Assembly (NCBI RefSeq): GCF_006716695.1
Contig: NZ_VFPN01000001.1
Location: 434,001-498,000, forward strand
Direction: 5' to 3'
DNA: 64,000 bases
From: Klugiella xanthotipulae
GTDB taxonomy: Bacteria; Actinomycetota; Actinomycetes; Actinomycetales; Microbacteriaceae
Under the pieces are notes generated by a model that worked only from the letters and a program-made list of their open reading frames with translations, was not told where the DNA came from and ran no database searches. Both the position numbers and the translations under genes were made by a program. Positions 23,891 to 32,130 of this stretch are shown piece after piece. Each line of letters opens with the position of its first letter. The first letter of the stretch is position 1.

Positions 23891-24568
23891 ATGGCCCTCT
23901 CCTTCACCGTCTGGGTTGCCCGGGCGGAGAACACGTGGATCGACCGAGACGGTTATCCGCCCGGTGGAAACATTTACCAGTGTCACGATGTCTGGCTTGA
24001 CTACATTAACAGGGTCTATGACCTGCCCATCTCGGCCGGTCACGCCGGCGGAGCCACCAGCCGGGTGTACACGGAGTTTCCGCGCGTTGCCATTCTCAGC
24101 AACTACTTCACCCGGGTCGGGCCGGGTACCGCACAGCCCGGAGATGTGGCCTTCTGGCCCAGCCCACACGTGGCCGTCGTGATTGCAGACGCGGGAGCCT
24201 CGCTCATCACGCTGTCACAGAATAACGGCGGCGATAGTCGGCCCATGAAGACCCTGCGCACCACCCTCAGCAAAAACGGCCTGCTGGGATACCTCCGACC
24301 GAAAACCACCCTCACCGCCGCAGCCTTATCCCTCGTCCAGAAAGAAGAAGATATGTCACTCCCCCGTCTCTACCGCAATACCGCAACGGGAACCATCGCG
24401 GCCGCGTGCATCGCAACCGGGTTTTACTGGGATATCCCCAACCTCGCAGCCGTCACGCTACTTCGCAGCAAGAAACTCGCAGTTGACGAGGCCAATGTGG
24501 AGCTCAACGCCGAGCAGTGGGAGTTTCTCCTGCAGTTGCTCGCGGTTGCGCGAGCAACCACCTCGTAG
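23891..24568 (+). CDS. CHAP-domain lysin-like amidase/peptidase
   Basis: 225 aa, no signal peptide. N-terminal 140 residues are a CHAP/NlpC-type cysteine hydrolase: Cys in NIYQCHDVWLDYINRVYDLP, His in GDVAFWPSPHVAVVIADAG, and NNGG following. The C-terminal 60 residues (SLPRLYRNTATGTIAAACIA) form a small helical domain seen at the end of phage lysins, possibly wall binding. GAAAGGA lies upstream of the ATG. Cytoplasmic location and an isolated position point to a prophage or phage-like origin. No holin is found nearby. Confidence 0.75.
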   Translation: MALSFTVWVARAENTWIDRDGYPPGGNIYQCHDVWLDYINRVYDLPISAGHAGGATSRVYTEFPRVAILSNYFTRVGPGTAQPGDVAFWPSPHVAVVIADAGASLITLSQNNGGDSRPMKTLRTTLSKNGLLGYLRPKTTLTAAALSLVQKEEDMSLPRLYRNTATGTIAAACIATGFYWDIPNLAAVTLLRSKKLAVDEANVELNAEQWEFLLQLLAVARATTS

Positions 24569-24571
24569 CGG

Positions 24572-25156
24572 CTAGCGAACGGCCGCCCGGCGCACCGTTG
24601 CGGGCCGTCGCTGCCGGATGCCATCCACAATCAGACTCAGACCAATATCGAACGATCCGGGGCTGGCCGCGGCCAGCCCCGCCGCACCGAGGCTACTGGC
24701 CTGCATATGCTGCTGCTCGCTGGAGACGTAGCCAAAAACGAAGTGCAGGATAGCCGCGGCCGCTGCCACCGAAAACACCGGGTCAAACCCGCCCCCAGCA
24801 ATCGCCGCGGCCAGGCGCTCCCGGGCCTCGTGCCCGCCCAACCCGAAGGCGTACGCGGTTGCAACCAGCTCAGCCCCGTCCCGGTAGGCGAGTAGGGAGT
24901 CACGCAATTCGTTGGCCGCCGCGAGCGTGGCCACGTCCCAGGCCGCGTCGCCACCGAGCGGGCGGCGGTGACCGCGGGCCACAATCTCGGTGGCCATCGC
25001 CGCTAACAGTGCCTGCTTGCTCTCAAAATGCCAGTACAGCGCGCTCGGCTGCACGCCCAGAGCGGTCGCCAGCCGACGCATCGACAGGTCGGGCAGGCCA
25101 TACTCATCCAGGATGCCGATGGCCGTCTTCACCACATCCTCCGCAGAATTTCGCAT
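24572..25156 (-). CDS. bioQ: TetR-family repressor, BioQ-like
   Basis: 194 aa. The N-terminal TetR helix-turn-helix is clear: LSMRRLATALGVQPSALYWH. The C-terminal ligand domain is of the TetR_C type. It is divergent from bioY, and the 106-bp gap holds two TGAAC-N3-GTTCA palindromes, close to the operator known for BioQ of corynebacteria and mycobacteria, so biotin-responsive repression of bioY and of itself is likely. The ligand is inferred from context, not from binding-site residues. Confidence 0.75.
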   Translation of the reverse strand: MRNSAEDVVKTAIGILDEYGLPDLSMRRLATALGVQPSALYWHFESKQALLAAMATEIVARGHRRPLGGDAAWDVATLAAANELRDSLLAYRDGAELVATAYAFGLGGHEARERLAAAIAGGGFDPVFSVAAAAAILHFVFGYVSSEQQHMQASSLGAAGLAAASPGSFDIGLSLIVDGIRQRRPATVRRAAVR

Positions 25157-25201
25157 AGTTTTGTCCGCCTCCCTTGACGCGGAGCCAGGCTATCACTAAC
25201 C

Positions 25202-25229
25202 TGAACACCGTTCACCTGAACGATGTTCA
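25202..25229. promoter_or_regulatory. Twin BioQ-type operators
   Basis: TGAACACCGTTCA at 25202-25214 and TGAACGATGTTCA at 25217-25229, two perfect 5-bp-arm palindromes offset by 15 bp in tandem. They lie between the divergent tetR and bioY starts and would block both promoters. Confidence 0.75.
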
Positions 25230-25262
25230 CCTATCCGTCACCCCGAACATACGAGAGCAACT

Positions 25263-25907
25263 ATGACCTCCCTCCACCTGTCCCCCGCCCCGCGGTTTCT
25301 TGCCGACGCCCTGCCCGGCGCACGCGTGCGAGACGCACTCCTTGTTCTCGGCGGTGTCGTCGCCCTCTCGATCCTCGGCCAAGTGGCCATCCCGCTGCCC
25401 TTCACTCCCGTTCCACTCACGCTCGCCACGGGTGTCGTCATCCTGATGGGGGCAGCGCTGGGCCCCACCCGGGCCAGCCTCAGTCTCGGCCTACACCTGA
25501 TCATCGGGATGCTGGGTGCACCCGTCTTCGCGGGCCACGCCTCCGGATGGGCGTTTGCCTCGTTCGGCTACCTCATCGGCTACATCCCGGCCGCCCTCCT
25601 GGTAGGTACCCTCGCCCGCCGCCACGCCGACCGATCCGTGTGGGGAACCGTGGGAATATCGGTCGTCGGTTCGGCCACGATCTACAGCTTCGGAGTCGCC
25701 TGGCTGGTGACATTCCTGGGCATTGACCTGGCTGCGGCCCTCGCAATCGGCGTCATTCCATTCCTGGTGGGAGATGCGATCAAGGCAGCAGCCGCAGCAG
25801 CTCTCCTCCCCGCAACCTGGAAGGCGATCACCCGGTTTTCCGCGCAGGGTGCAGCACCTACGCGTACAGACGGATACCGACCCCAGCCGTGGGAATCGGC
25901 AAGATAA
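25263..25907 (+). CDS. bioY: Biotin transporter BioY
   Basis: 214 aa, six hydrophobic segments. Substrate-binding S component of an ECF biotin uptake system. The family motifs PLPFTPVPLTLATGVVILMG, APVFAGHASGWAFASFGYLI and IPFLVGDAIKAAAAAAL are present. No ECF ATPase or T component (bioM/bioN) is next to it, so it must work alone or share a general ECF module. Its 3' end overlaps the convergent membrane-protein gene by 50 bp. Confidence 0.92.
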   Translation: MTSLHLSPAPRFLADALPGARVRDALLVLGGVVALSILGQVAIPLPFTPVPLTLATGVVILMGAALGPTRASLSLGLHLIIGMLGAPVFAGHASGWAFASFGYLIGYIPAALLVGTLARRHADRSVWGTVGISVVGSATIYSFGVAWLVTFLGIDLAAALAIGVIPFLVGDAIKAAAAAALLPATWKAITRFSAQGAAPTRTDGYRPQPWESAR

Positions 25908-26649
25908 CGGCGATATCAGCTTCCTCTTCTCGACGATAAAACGCCACCAATTCGGTCCCCGCACTCAACCGTGGGATGACGGGCAGGGGCACGGCCACCC
26001 GCACCTCGGCAAGAAACCAGTCCCCGTCCTCTCGGTACACCCGCAACCCCAACACCATCCAGGGGTAGTCACCCACAATGTCACCGGTTGGCCGACACGA
26101 CAGCACCAGCGCGCGGGTTTCCCGACCCTCCCGGACGACATCGAGCCGCTCACACTCCACCTCGCCCTCGGCCAACCGGATCCGATCAAGAGCCCACTGA
26201 GCGTGGAGTGGGGAGAGTCCCCGCGCAATGCGCACCCGAGATACGCTACCAGGGCGACACCTTACCGCAACCATAGCCCCCGGTCGGAGGGCCGCCAACG
26301 AAAACGGCCCGGAGCTGGCCACGTGGAAAAAGGTGGAGGCCACGTAGCTCTCACCCCCAACTCGACGGACAAAAAGTTCACAACGCACGCGCGGGTTGAT
26401 ACCACCGCGACCACCGGTATCGTGCACCGACAGGATGGTGGCAATCGCAATTGACCCCCTCCCCACACCCGGAAACACACCGTCGCGCCCGGGGTGGAGA
26501 AAAATCATGAGCCCCAGCAGCACAAGAACAACACCCGACGACCCCAGCATCCCACCCGGAAAATCCACGCCGGAGGACTGCGCCACCAGGCACAGCGTGA
26601 CAATACCGAGTGCGATCAGCACGGGCGAGGGAGGGGGTTGACTACGCAC
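25858..26649 (-). CDS. Membrane-anchored protein of unknown function
   Basis: 263 aa. Two short hydrophobic segments at residues about 10-25 and 35-52, followed by a soluble beta-rich domain (IATILSVHDTGGRGGINPRV) reminiscent of DUF3592-type proteins and of the membrane proteins at 19874 and 20824. A second soluble half contains a YPWMVLGLRVYREDGDWFL segment. Overlaps the end of bioY convergently. No function assigned. Confidence 0.65.
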   Translation of the reverse strand: MRSQPPPSPVLIALGIVTLCLVAQSSGVDFPGGMLGSSGVVLVLLGLMIFLHPGRDGVFPGVGRGSIAIATILSVHDTGGRGGINPRVRCELFVRRVGGESYVASTFFHVASSGPFSLAALRPGAMVAVRCRPGSVSRVRIARGLSPLHAQWALDRIRLAEGEVECERLDVVREGRETRALVLSCRPTGDIVGDYPWMVLGLRVYREDGDWFLAEVRVAVPLPVIPRLSAGTELVAFYRREEEADIAVILPIPTAGVGIRLYA

Positions 26650-26997
26650 CTAGGGATGCTAGCAACATCCCTGCCGCCGCTCCGCTCGGAGCAGGCCGCG
26701 CCTCCCCACCCTTCAGAAAGAAGTGCCGATCAGGAGGTTGTGAACGCCTTGGAGGCGGGAGACCGGGGCCGAGAATCACCCTCACTATCACCTTCCACCG
26801 AGGTGCGCGGGCCACGCGGAGTAAGTTAGCCTGAATTGACCTCACAATATGAGCGCTTTCGGGGTCCGACTCTGGGTGGAGCCGGGGTTCTATGATGTCC
26901 GGGAACATCATCACCTTGACAGTGGACGACGCGGATCGCGCCGATCCCCGAGGCACGCGGCGCCGCTACTCGTACCATCACAACTGAGGAGTCCCGA
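26650..26997. other. Intergenic region upstream of the DUF4956-VTC operon
   Basis: 348 bp. Contains a 7-bp stem at 26652-26672 (AGGGATG/CATCCCT), possibly a terminator for upstream sequence, a TGATGT/ACATCA hairpin near 26893-26910 and a good -35-like TTGACA at 26916-26921. No matching -10 box is obvious. No gene seen. Confidence 0.45.
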
Positions 26998-28245
26998 TTG
27001 CCCAATCTGTGGATTATTCTTTTTGACCTCGTCGCCATCCTGGTTCTCATCTTTGGCATCTACTTCCGGCGATACCGTCGTCGCGACATGCTACTAGCCT
27101 ATGTGGGCCTCAACCTGGGCATCATGGGGGTCACGATGGTGTTCACCTCCTCCTCGGTGGGGGCCGGGCTGGGCCTGGGGCTCTTCGGCGTGCTCTCGAT
27201 CATCCGCCTACGCTCCTCAGAACTGGCGCAGGAGGAAGTAGCCTACTATTTCGCCTCTCTGGCCCTCGGCCTGGTGGCCGGTCTCCAACCCGAGCCACTC
27301 TGGGTAACTCCGGTCTTTAGTAGCGTGTTCATCCTCGTCATTGGGGTGATTGATTCCGATCTGCTGCACGCGCGCTACCGCAGACAGGTCATCACGCTCG
27401 ACTCGGTTTACCCCAACGAGGTGGAGTTGAAGTATCGACTCGAGCAGATGCTCGGCGGCTCGGTACGCCGCGTTATCGTGCAGGCGATTGATCTGGTCCG
27501 CGACCAACAGGTTGTCGATGTTCGCTACGTTGTGCCGAAACAGGCCGAACTCGAACGGCTCGATGCGGCACGACGAGCGAGCGAGCGTCGAATCGAGGCC
27601 GAACGCCTCGAAGCCCTTCGCCTAACAGAGTTGTCCTCCCAGGAAGAGCCAACGTTCCCGGACGACTCACTCCCCGCCATTGGCCCGCTGTCGCTGCCCG
27701 TCCGTCCCGCTGAAGCCGCGGCGGTTGCCGATATCGAGGCGTATACAGAGGCCACAGCTCCCCGCGAGACCCACGTTGCGGTTGCGACCGCATCCTCCGC
27801 CACACCCGTCCGTGAGCACGCCCCCACAACCACCCCCACGAGCGTGCAGCAGGCACCCACCCCGCCACCACCCGCATTTCCGGCCCCACCGGCGACGGCG
27901 GCTGAACCGTTGATGTCCGCAGGCACCCCGGAACCGACCGCAACCGAATCGCTACACACCGAGTCAGCACCAGTCGAGTCAGCACCGGTCGAGTCAGCAC
28001 CGGTCGAACCAGTACCGGTCGAACCCACACCGACCGAACCCGCACCTGCCCAGCCCCCGACAGGTGAGCACGCGCCCCAGCCGTCCTCGGCTGCGGCCCC
28101 CATCTACGACGCGGCCGCGGCCGCCCAAGCCCATGCCCTGGCCCAGGCCGAATACGAAATCGCCCTGGCCGCGTACAACCGTGCCGCCGCGGCCCAGCAG
28201 CTGATTGCCCAGTCGCATCCGGTGACCCAGGGCAACCCGGAGTGA
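26998..28245 (+). CDS. DUF4956 membrane protein with long Pro/Val-rich tail
   Basis: 415 aa, TTG start preceded by GAGGAG 7 bp upstream. The first about 195 residues are the DUF4956 module: four hydrophobic segments, then a cytoplasmic domain (SVYPNEVELKYRLEQMLGGS). The remaining 220 residues are low complexity with tandem ESAPV/EPVPVEPTPTEP units and end in an Ala-rich helix. DUF4956 proteins are found with VTC-domain polyphosphate polymerases, as here, where the stop overlaps the next start (GTGA). The tail length is unusual. Confidence 0.85.
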   Translation: MPNLWIILFDLVAILVLIFGIYFRRYRRRDMLLAYVGLNLGIMGVTMVFTSSSVGAGLGLGLFGVLSIIRLRSSELAQEEVAYYFASLALGLVAGLQPEPLWVTPVFSSVFILVIGVIDSDLLHARYRRQVITLDSVYPNEVELKYRLEQMLGGSVRRVIVQAIDLVRDQQVVDVRYVVPKQAELERLDAARRASERRIEAERLEALRLTELSSQEEPTFPDDSLPAIGPLSLPVRPAEAAAVADIEAYTEATAPRETHVAVATASSATPVREHAPTTTPTSVQQAPTPPPPAFPAPPATAAEPLMSAGTPEPTATESLHTESAPVESAPVESAPVEPVPVEPTPTEPAPAQPPTGEHAPQPSSAAAPIYDAAAAAQAHALAQAEYEIALAAYNRAAAAQQLIAQSHPVTQGNPE

Positions 28246-29078
28246 CCCGGGTGCGCCCGCAGACGGCCCCCGCCCCCCAGGTCTCTGCCGTGGAGGATGT
28301 CCTGCGCACCTTTGCAACGGTTGATCTCCCCCGCATCCAGGAACTCGCCGATCTGCAGACCCGAATCGACCGCAAGTACATCGTGCCCCCCGGGGTCTTC
28401 GCAGAGTTGCTGCGCGATCAGCAACCGGTGATGAGAATGCTGAGCATTGACGGTCGGCACCGTTTTGGTTACGAGTCGGTCTACTTTGATACCCCCGACC
28501 TGGCCTCATACCACAGCGCAGCCTACGGTCGCCGCCGCCGGTTTAAAGTGCGCACCCGCAGTTACCTCGATTCTCATGACTGCGTTTTGGAGGTCAAAGC
28601 AAAGGGAGGCCGCGGGCAAACGGTTAAGGAGCGCTTCCCCTATCACCCCGCTCTGAGCAGCACTATCACGGCCGAGGCACGGCAATTCATTCTCGACCGC
28701 CTGACAGGAGTGGTTGAGAACATCGACACTCTGATACATACGATCACGCCAACACTCACAACAACCTATGACCGAATGACATTTGTAAACCCTGATAATG
28801 GCACGCGGATGACAGCAGATGTTGAGTTGATCTGCGACGAGCATTCACGAATGGTCTCCGTTCACCTCGCAGGATACGTTCTTATCGAAAGCAAGTCGCC
28901 CGGTGGATCCACGCCGATTGACCGTTGGCTCTGGGGTCGAGGATACCGCCCCCTCTCTCTGAGCAAGTATTGTGTGGGTCTCGCGACCCTAACTCCCACG
29001 CTGCCCGCAAACAAGTGGCATCAAACGCTCGCAGAGTATTTCCGCGATCTTCCCGTGAGTTATCTCGGCTCTCGTTGA
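28242..29078 (+). CDS. VTC-domain polyphosphate polymerase
   Basis: 278 aa, GTG start overlapping the DUF4956 stop. The VTC fold has basic residues that line a tunnel binding nucleotide and polyphosphate: RIDRKYIVP near residue 42, VYFDTPDL, RRRRFKVRTRSYLDS, VLEVKAKGGRG and the late ESKSP and LSKY motifs. Predicted to make polyphosphate from ATP next to its membrane partner. An Lsr2 gene and a shared terminator follow. Confidence 0.88.
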   Translation: MTRVRPQTAPAPQVSAVEDVLRTFATVDLPRIQELADLQTRIDRKYIVPPGVFAELLRDQQPVMRMLSIDGRHRFGYESVYFDTPDLASYHSAAYGRRRRFKVRTRSYLDSHDCVLEVKAKGGRGQTVKERFPYHPALSSTITAEARQFILDRLTGVVENIDTLIHTITPTLTTTYDRMTFVNPDNGTRMTADVELICDEHSRMVSVHLAGYVLIESKSPGGSTPIDRWLWGRGYRPLSLSKYCVGLATLTPTLPANKWHQTLAEYFRDLPVSYLGSR

Positions 29079-29120
29079 CTATCATCACGATAATTCCACA
29101 ACCGTCGCCAAAAAACACAA

Positions 29121-29167
29121 AGGGCCGCTGCTGCGTGATCTCTGAAGATCGAAGCAGCAGCGGCCCT
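29121..29167. terminator. Convergent terminator between VTC gene and lsr2
   Basis: AGGGCCGCTGCTGC and GCAGCAGCGGCCCT form a perfect 14-bp stem around a 19-base loop. It lies between the ends of two convergent genes and can serve both directions; an A-run precedes it on the plus strand, which is a T-run on the minus strand. Confidence 0.8.
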
Positions 29168-29179
29168 AATGCGTAGATA

Positions 29180-29512
29180 CTACTTGTTGTGGAAAAGCTC
29201 AATCAGTTCGTTCGGGATACGACCCCGATCAGAAACATTGTGTCCGTTTGCGCGCAACCACTCGCGAATTTCACCGAGGTTCTTCTTCGGCTTTGCCGTT
29301 CCGCGTGCTGCCCTGGTGCCCACTGACGACGCCTTACGCGCGTGATCAATGTACTTCTTAAAAGTGGCGCGCAACTCATCGGCGTTCTCCGCGCTCAGGT
29401 CAATAATGTAGTCAGTGTCATCCAGACCAAAGCGGACAGTCTCGCCCTGCTCGGCCGAGATCTCTTCCTTGGTAAGGTCATCGATAAGGATGGTAATTAC
29501 TTTTTGGGCCAT
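29180..29512 (-). CDS. lsr2: Lsr2-family nucleoid-associated protein
   Basis: 110 aa. H-NS-like xenogeneic silencer of actinobacteria. N-terminal oligomerisation part (KVITILIDDLTKEEI, then VRFGLDDTDYIIDLS) and C-terminal DNA-binding domain with the minor-groove loop RGRIP (VSDRGRIPNELIELF). The start at 29512 gives the standard MAQKV N-terminus; the open frame to 29566 is longer but unconserved. May bind AT-rich acquired DNA such as the Rhs island in this window. Confidence 0.93.
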   Translation of the reverse strand: MAQKVITILIDDLTKEEISAEQGETVRFGLDDTDYIIDLSAENADELRATFKKYIDHARKASSVGTRAARGTAKPKKNLGEIREWLRANGHNVSDRGRIPNELIELFHNK

Positions 29513-30044
29513 GTGTGTTCTTCCCCCTGTGTAGTCGGGATGGGTACGAACATCGACAAACGTCAACGCGTACCAGTGGAGTGGGACAAATGCATTCTTT
29601 CACCAATTGTGATGAATACCTAATAAGACGCCCCACAATCGACCAAAATTATTTACATCTTCTTCCTAAAAATCTTGCCAAGAGAGATGAAAGGCGCGAT
29701 TTTCCTACGACACAAATCCACAAAAACCAAGCAACACCGTTTCGCTAGCCAGTAGGCTAGCGAAACACGGATGCCTCAATACCATACAAATCTCTCACCC
29801 CCACCTGCGCGTTCACCCTTCGGCGGGAACCTATTAGTATCGGCCCGCTAAATACGGCCAGATCCTTCTCCATTCCCCACACAACGGCAACACTCTCTCT
29901 TTCACTCGTTGAACGACATCTGATTTCTGGGATATCGTGTGAGTCTATGTCGCCCCGTGAGAGGGGGATGCCCGTGCCACCGCGCGGGCACAGTACATCA
30001 GAGTTATTCGCACCCCTACACACCCCGCGGGCGCGAGGAAAGGC
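29513..30044. other. Intergenic region between lsr2 and SHOCT membrane protein
   Basis: 532 bp, AT-rich in its first half. It contains the lsr2 promoter and, at 29739-29766, a perfect 12-bp hairpin with a 4-base loop (GTTTCGCTAGCC/GGCTAGCGAAAC) with no T tract. A minus-strand open frame runs through the second half but shows no gene-like features. Confidence 0.5.
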
Positions 30045-30836
30045 ATGTTCGTGGCACACGCATCCAGTGACCATCCCGGCGGATCAATACCCCGTAACCC
30101 CCGGGTCCGGCTGCGTCTCGTGACCTCCCCCGCAGAGGTTGACTATCTACCCGCAGACGCGTCTATGCTCGTCGCCCGCCCGATGTCACACGCGGCCCGA
30201 CTGCGCTGGCTCGCCGCGGGGGTCGTGGGCACGGTGGCCGTTCTCTGGTATGCCCTGTGGGTTCTCTTCACCGAAAACGACGGAACTCTGTGGGTGTGGA
30301 ACACGGTGTGGGTGCTCGTGATGTGTGCGGCCCTCATATCGCTGTGGATAAGTTTCATTTCCTCGTGGCGAGGTTCCCTCCTGAAACGTGAGTTCAGCGA
30401 TATGTATCCGGCGTTCCTCGCCCAGGCCCAGGCCATACACGGCACGGTTGCGGAGCGCGACGTCACCGCCTACAACGGCCGGGTGACTCGACTGACAGCC
30501 ACCGTGGACTACACACCGCCCGGACAGCCCCCCGCCAGACTGATTGCACGGATGACCGGCAACGCACGCTCCACGGTACTGCAATCGGATATCCCCCAGG
30601 CCGGGGATGCGGTGATGGCGTGGATCGGGCCGGGTAACGACCCGTGGGTCATCGTGCAGTTCAACAAGGAGTGGGCCACCGCCCGACTGCCCCAGCGGCA
30701 GGCCAAAGCCGGCGCGGAAGAACCCGAGGAGTCGCGCTTTGTCAGCGAGCTCGCCGAACTCACACAGATGCTACACCGCGGCGACCTTACCCCGGAGGAG
30801 TACGAGGACGCCAAGGGGCGGCTACTCAACGAGTAG
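30045..30836 (+). CDS. Membrane protein with C-terminal SHOCT motif
   Basis: 263 aa; GAGGAAAGG upstream of the ATG. Two hydrophobic segments near residues 50-70 and 80-105. A soluble domain follows (TAYNGRVTRLTATVDYTPPG), with another segment that looks beta-stranded. It ends in a SHOCT motif: LAELTQMLHRGDLTPEEYED. Similar plan to the protein at 20824-21726. Function unknown. Confidence 0.75.
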   Translation: MFVAHASSDHPGGSIPRNPRVRLRLVTSPAEVDYLPADASMLVARPMSHAARLRWLAAGVVGTVAVLWYALWVLFTENDGTLWVWNTVWVLVMCAALISLWISFISSWRGSLLKREFSDMYPAFLAQAQAIHGTVAERDVTAYNGRVTRLTATVDYTPPGQPPARLIARMTGNARSTVLQSDIPQAGDAVMAWIGPGNDPWVIVQFNKEWATARLPQRQAKAGAEEPEESRFVSELAELTQMLHRGDLTPEEYEDAKGRLLNE

Positions 30837-30962
30837 TCCGACACCGGCAGGCCGCTGCGGAAGTAAAGAGCTCGGGACAGGTCTGACCCCCAGCACGCGT
30901 TAACCGAGGGCTAGCGATGCTCGCAATCCTTGTGGGGATCCTGGTGCTGGGGCCCGTGCTCG

Positions 30963-31297
30963 TCACGGTTTGGGCAGGTGCTGCACCACCCACAGCACCA
31001 GAAAGTGCACGATAAGCAACACCACAACACAGCCCGCCGCGACGAGAACTACGGGCAAAAGAAAACGCGCGACCTATCGGAGACCGCACCCCCGCATCAG
31101 CACGTAGGAGGCACCGAGCAGTCGTTGAAAGCCGTATCCTTTGACGCTCGTCACCGTGGTCGCCGGGCCGGTCACCAGGACGAGGCTCTCTGCCCCAGCA
31201 CGCCCTCGTCATCACGTGCGCCAACCGCGAGAAAAGAGGACACGATCGCGTAGACCACAACGATGGCGTAGGCCAGACAGATTCCTCGTTGCTTCAC
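30963..31297 (-). pseudogene. Broken small membrane protein gene
   Basis: A GTG ending at 31297 with GAGGA 7 bp upstream opens a frame (KQRGICLAYAIVVVYAIVSS) that stops after about 40 codons. A second frame continues SLVLVTGPATTVTSVKGYGF and LLGASYVLMRGCGLR, is broken by one TAG, and goes on LLPVVLVAAGCVVVLLIVHF to a stop. One frameshift plus one in-frame stop in a two-helix membrane protein of about 110 residues. The surrounding 30840-31530 region holds no other supported gene. Confidence 0.5.
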
Positions 31298-31531
31298 CGA
31301 TTATCCTCATGTTCTTCGCGCTGCGGGACAGGCTCAGAACCTGACTGAGGTATCACCAATAGTTAATAGCATATATAAAAACTTGCTCTATGTTATGGGG
31401 GGCTCGTCTCACGGAGTCAAGACGGGTGGTTCCATCGGGTTCACAACGCGCCAGACGCCCGCTGCCCACAGCGGATCAGCCCTCAGCAGCGTTTCTCGCG
31501 CCGCCAACCGGCCCCGGTGCATCCTGAGGAC
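31298..31531. other. Upstream region of the clpP pair
   Basis: Contains a palindrome CCGCTG-CCCA-CAGCGG at 31460-31475 about 56 bp before the first clpP start, a possible operator for the neighbouring ClgR/PopR-like regulator. An AT-rich stretch at 31360-31400 may hold the promoter. Confidence 0.35.
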
Positions 31532-32122
31532 ATGACCGACACTCCCACCCCACCGCTCTTTGACGCCCGTACCCGCAACCAGCTCCTCTTCCGTCGCATC
31601 CTCGTCCTCGACGGCCCGCTCAACGACGACAACGGCACCCTCCTCCTCGCCCAGCTCCTCACACTCTCCGCCGAGGACCCGCGCGCCGACATCGCCCTCT
31701 GGATCCACTCGCCGGGCGGCTCCGTGCCCTCGATGCTGGCGATTCGGGACATTATCCGGCTCCTTCCCTGTGACGTTGCAACCGTCGCCCTTGGCCTCGC
31801 CTGCAGTGCCGGGCAGTTCTTGCTCTCGTCGGGCACACCCGGCAAGCGGTTTGCGCTCCCCCACGCGCGCATCCTCATGCACCAGGGCTCGGCGGGGATC
31901 GGCGGATCGGCCGTCGAGGTGGAGGCCCAGGCCAACGACCTGCGCCACACCCGCGACACCGTGCTCGGCCTTATCGCGGCCGACACCGGGCAGCCCGCTG
32001 AGCGCATCTTCGAGGACTCCCTGCACGACCGCTGGTACACCGCCGCCGAGGCCCGTGACTACGGTTTCATCGACGCCATCGTTGACTCCGTCGAGCAGAT
32101 CATCGCCCCCGAAAAACGCTAG
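31532..32122 (+). CDS. clpP: ClpP-family serine protease, triad intact
   Basis: 196 aa. Proteolytic subunit of a Clp protease. Catalytic Ser in LACSAGQFLLSSG, His in ALPHARILMHQGS, Asp in RIFEDSLHDRWY. The oligomerisation region is of normal length. Start at 31532, preceded by TGAGGAC; an in-frame ATG 15 bp upstream has no ribosome site. Paired with a second ClpP-like gene 8 bp downstream. ClpP rings in actinobacteria are often mixed, so the two probably form one hetero-complex fed by ClpX or ClpC. This is likely not the main clpP1P2 pair, which normally precedes clpX. Confidence 0.85.
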   Translation: MTDTPTPPLFDARTRNQLLFRRILVLDGPLNDDNGTLLLAQLLTLSAEDPRADIALWIHSPGGSVPSMLAIRDIIRLLPCDVATVALGLACSAGQFLLSSGTPGKRFALPHARILMHQGSAGIGGSAVEVEAQANDLRHTRDTVLGLIAADTGQPAERIFEDSLHDRWYTAAEARDYGFIDAIVDSVEQIIAPEKR

Positions 32123-32130
32123 GACAACCC

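Noticed and set aside
29757-30074. Minus-strand frame of 105 aa in the lsr2 upstream gap
   Set aside because: No ribosome site, its start lies inside the next gene, its end is in a hairpin, and the composition is not protein-like.
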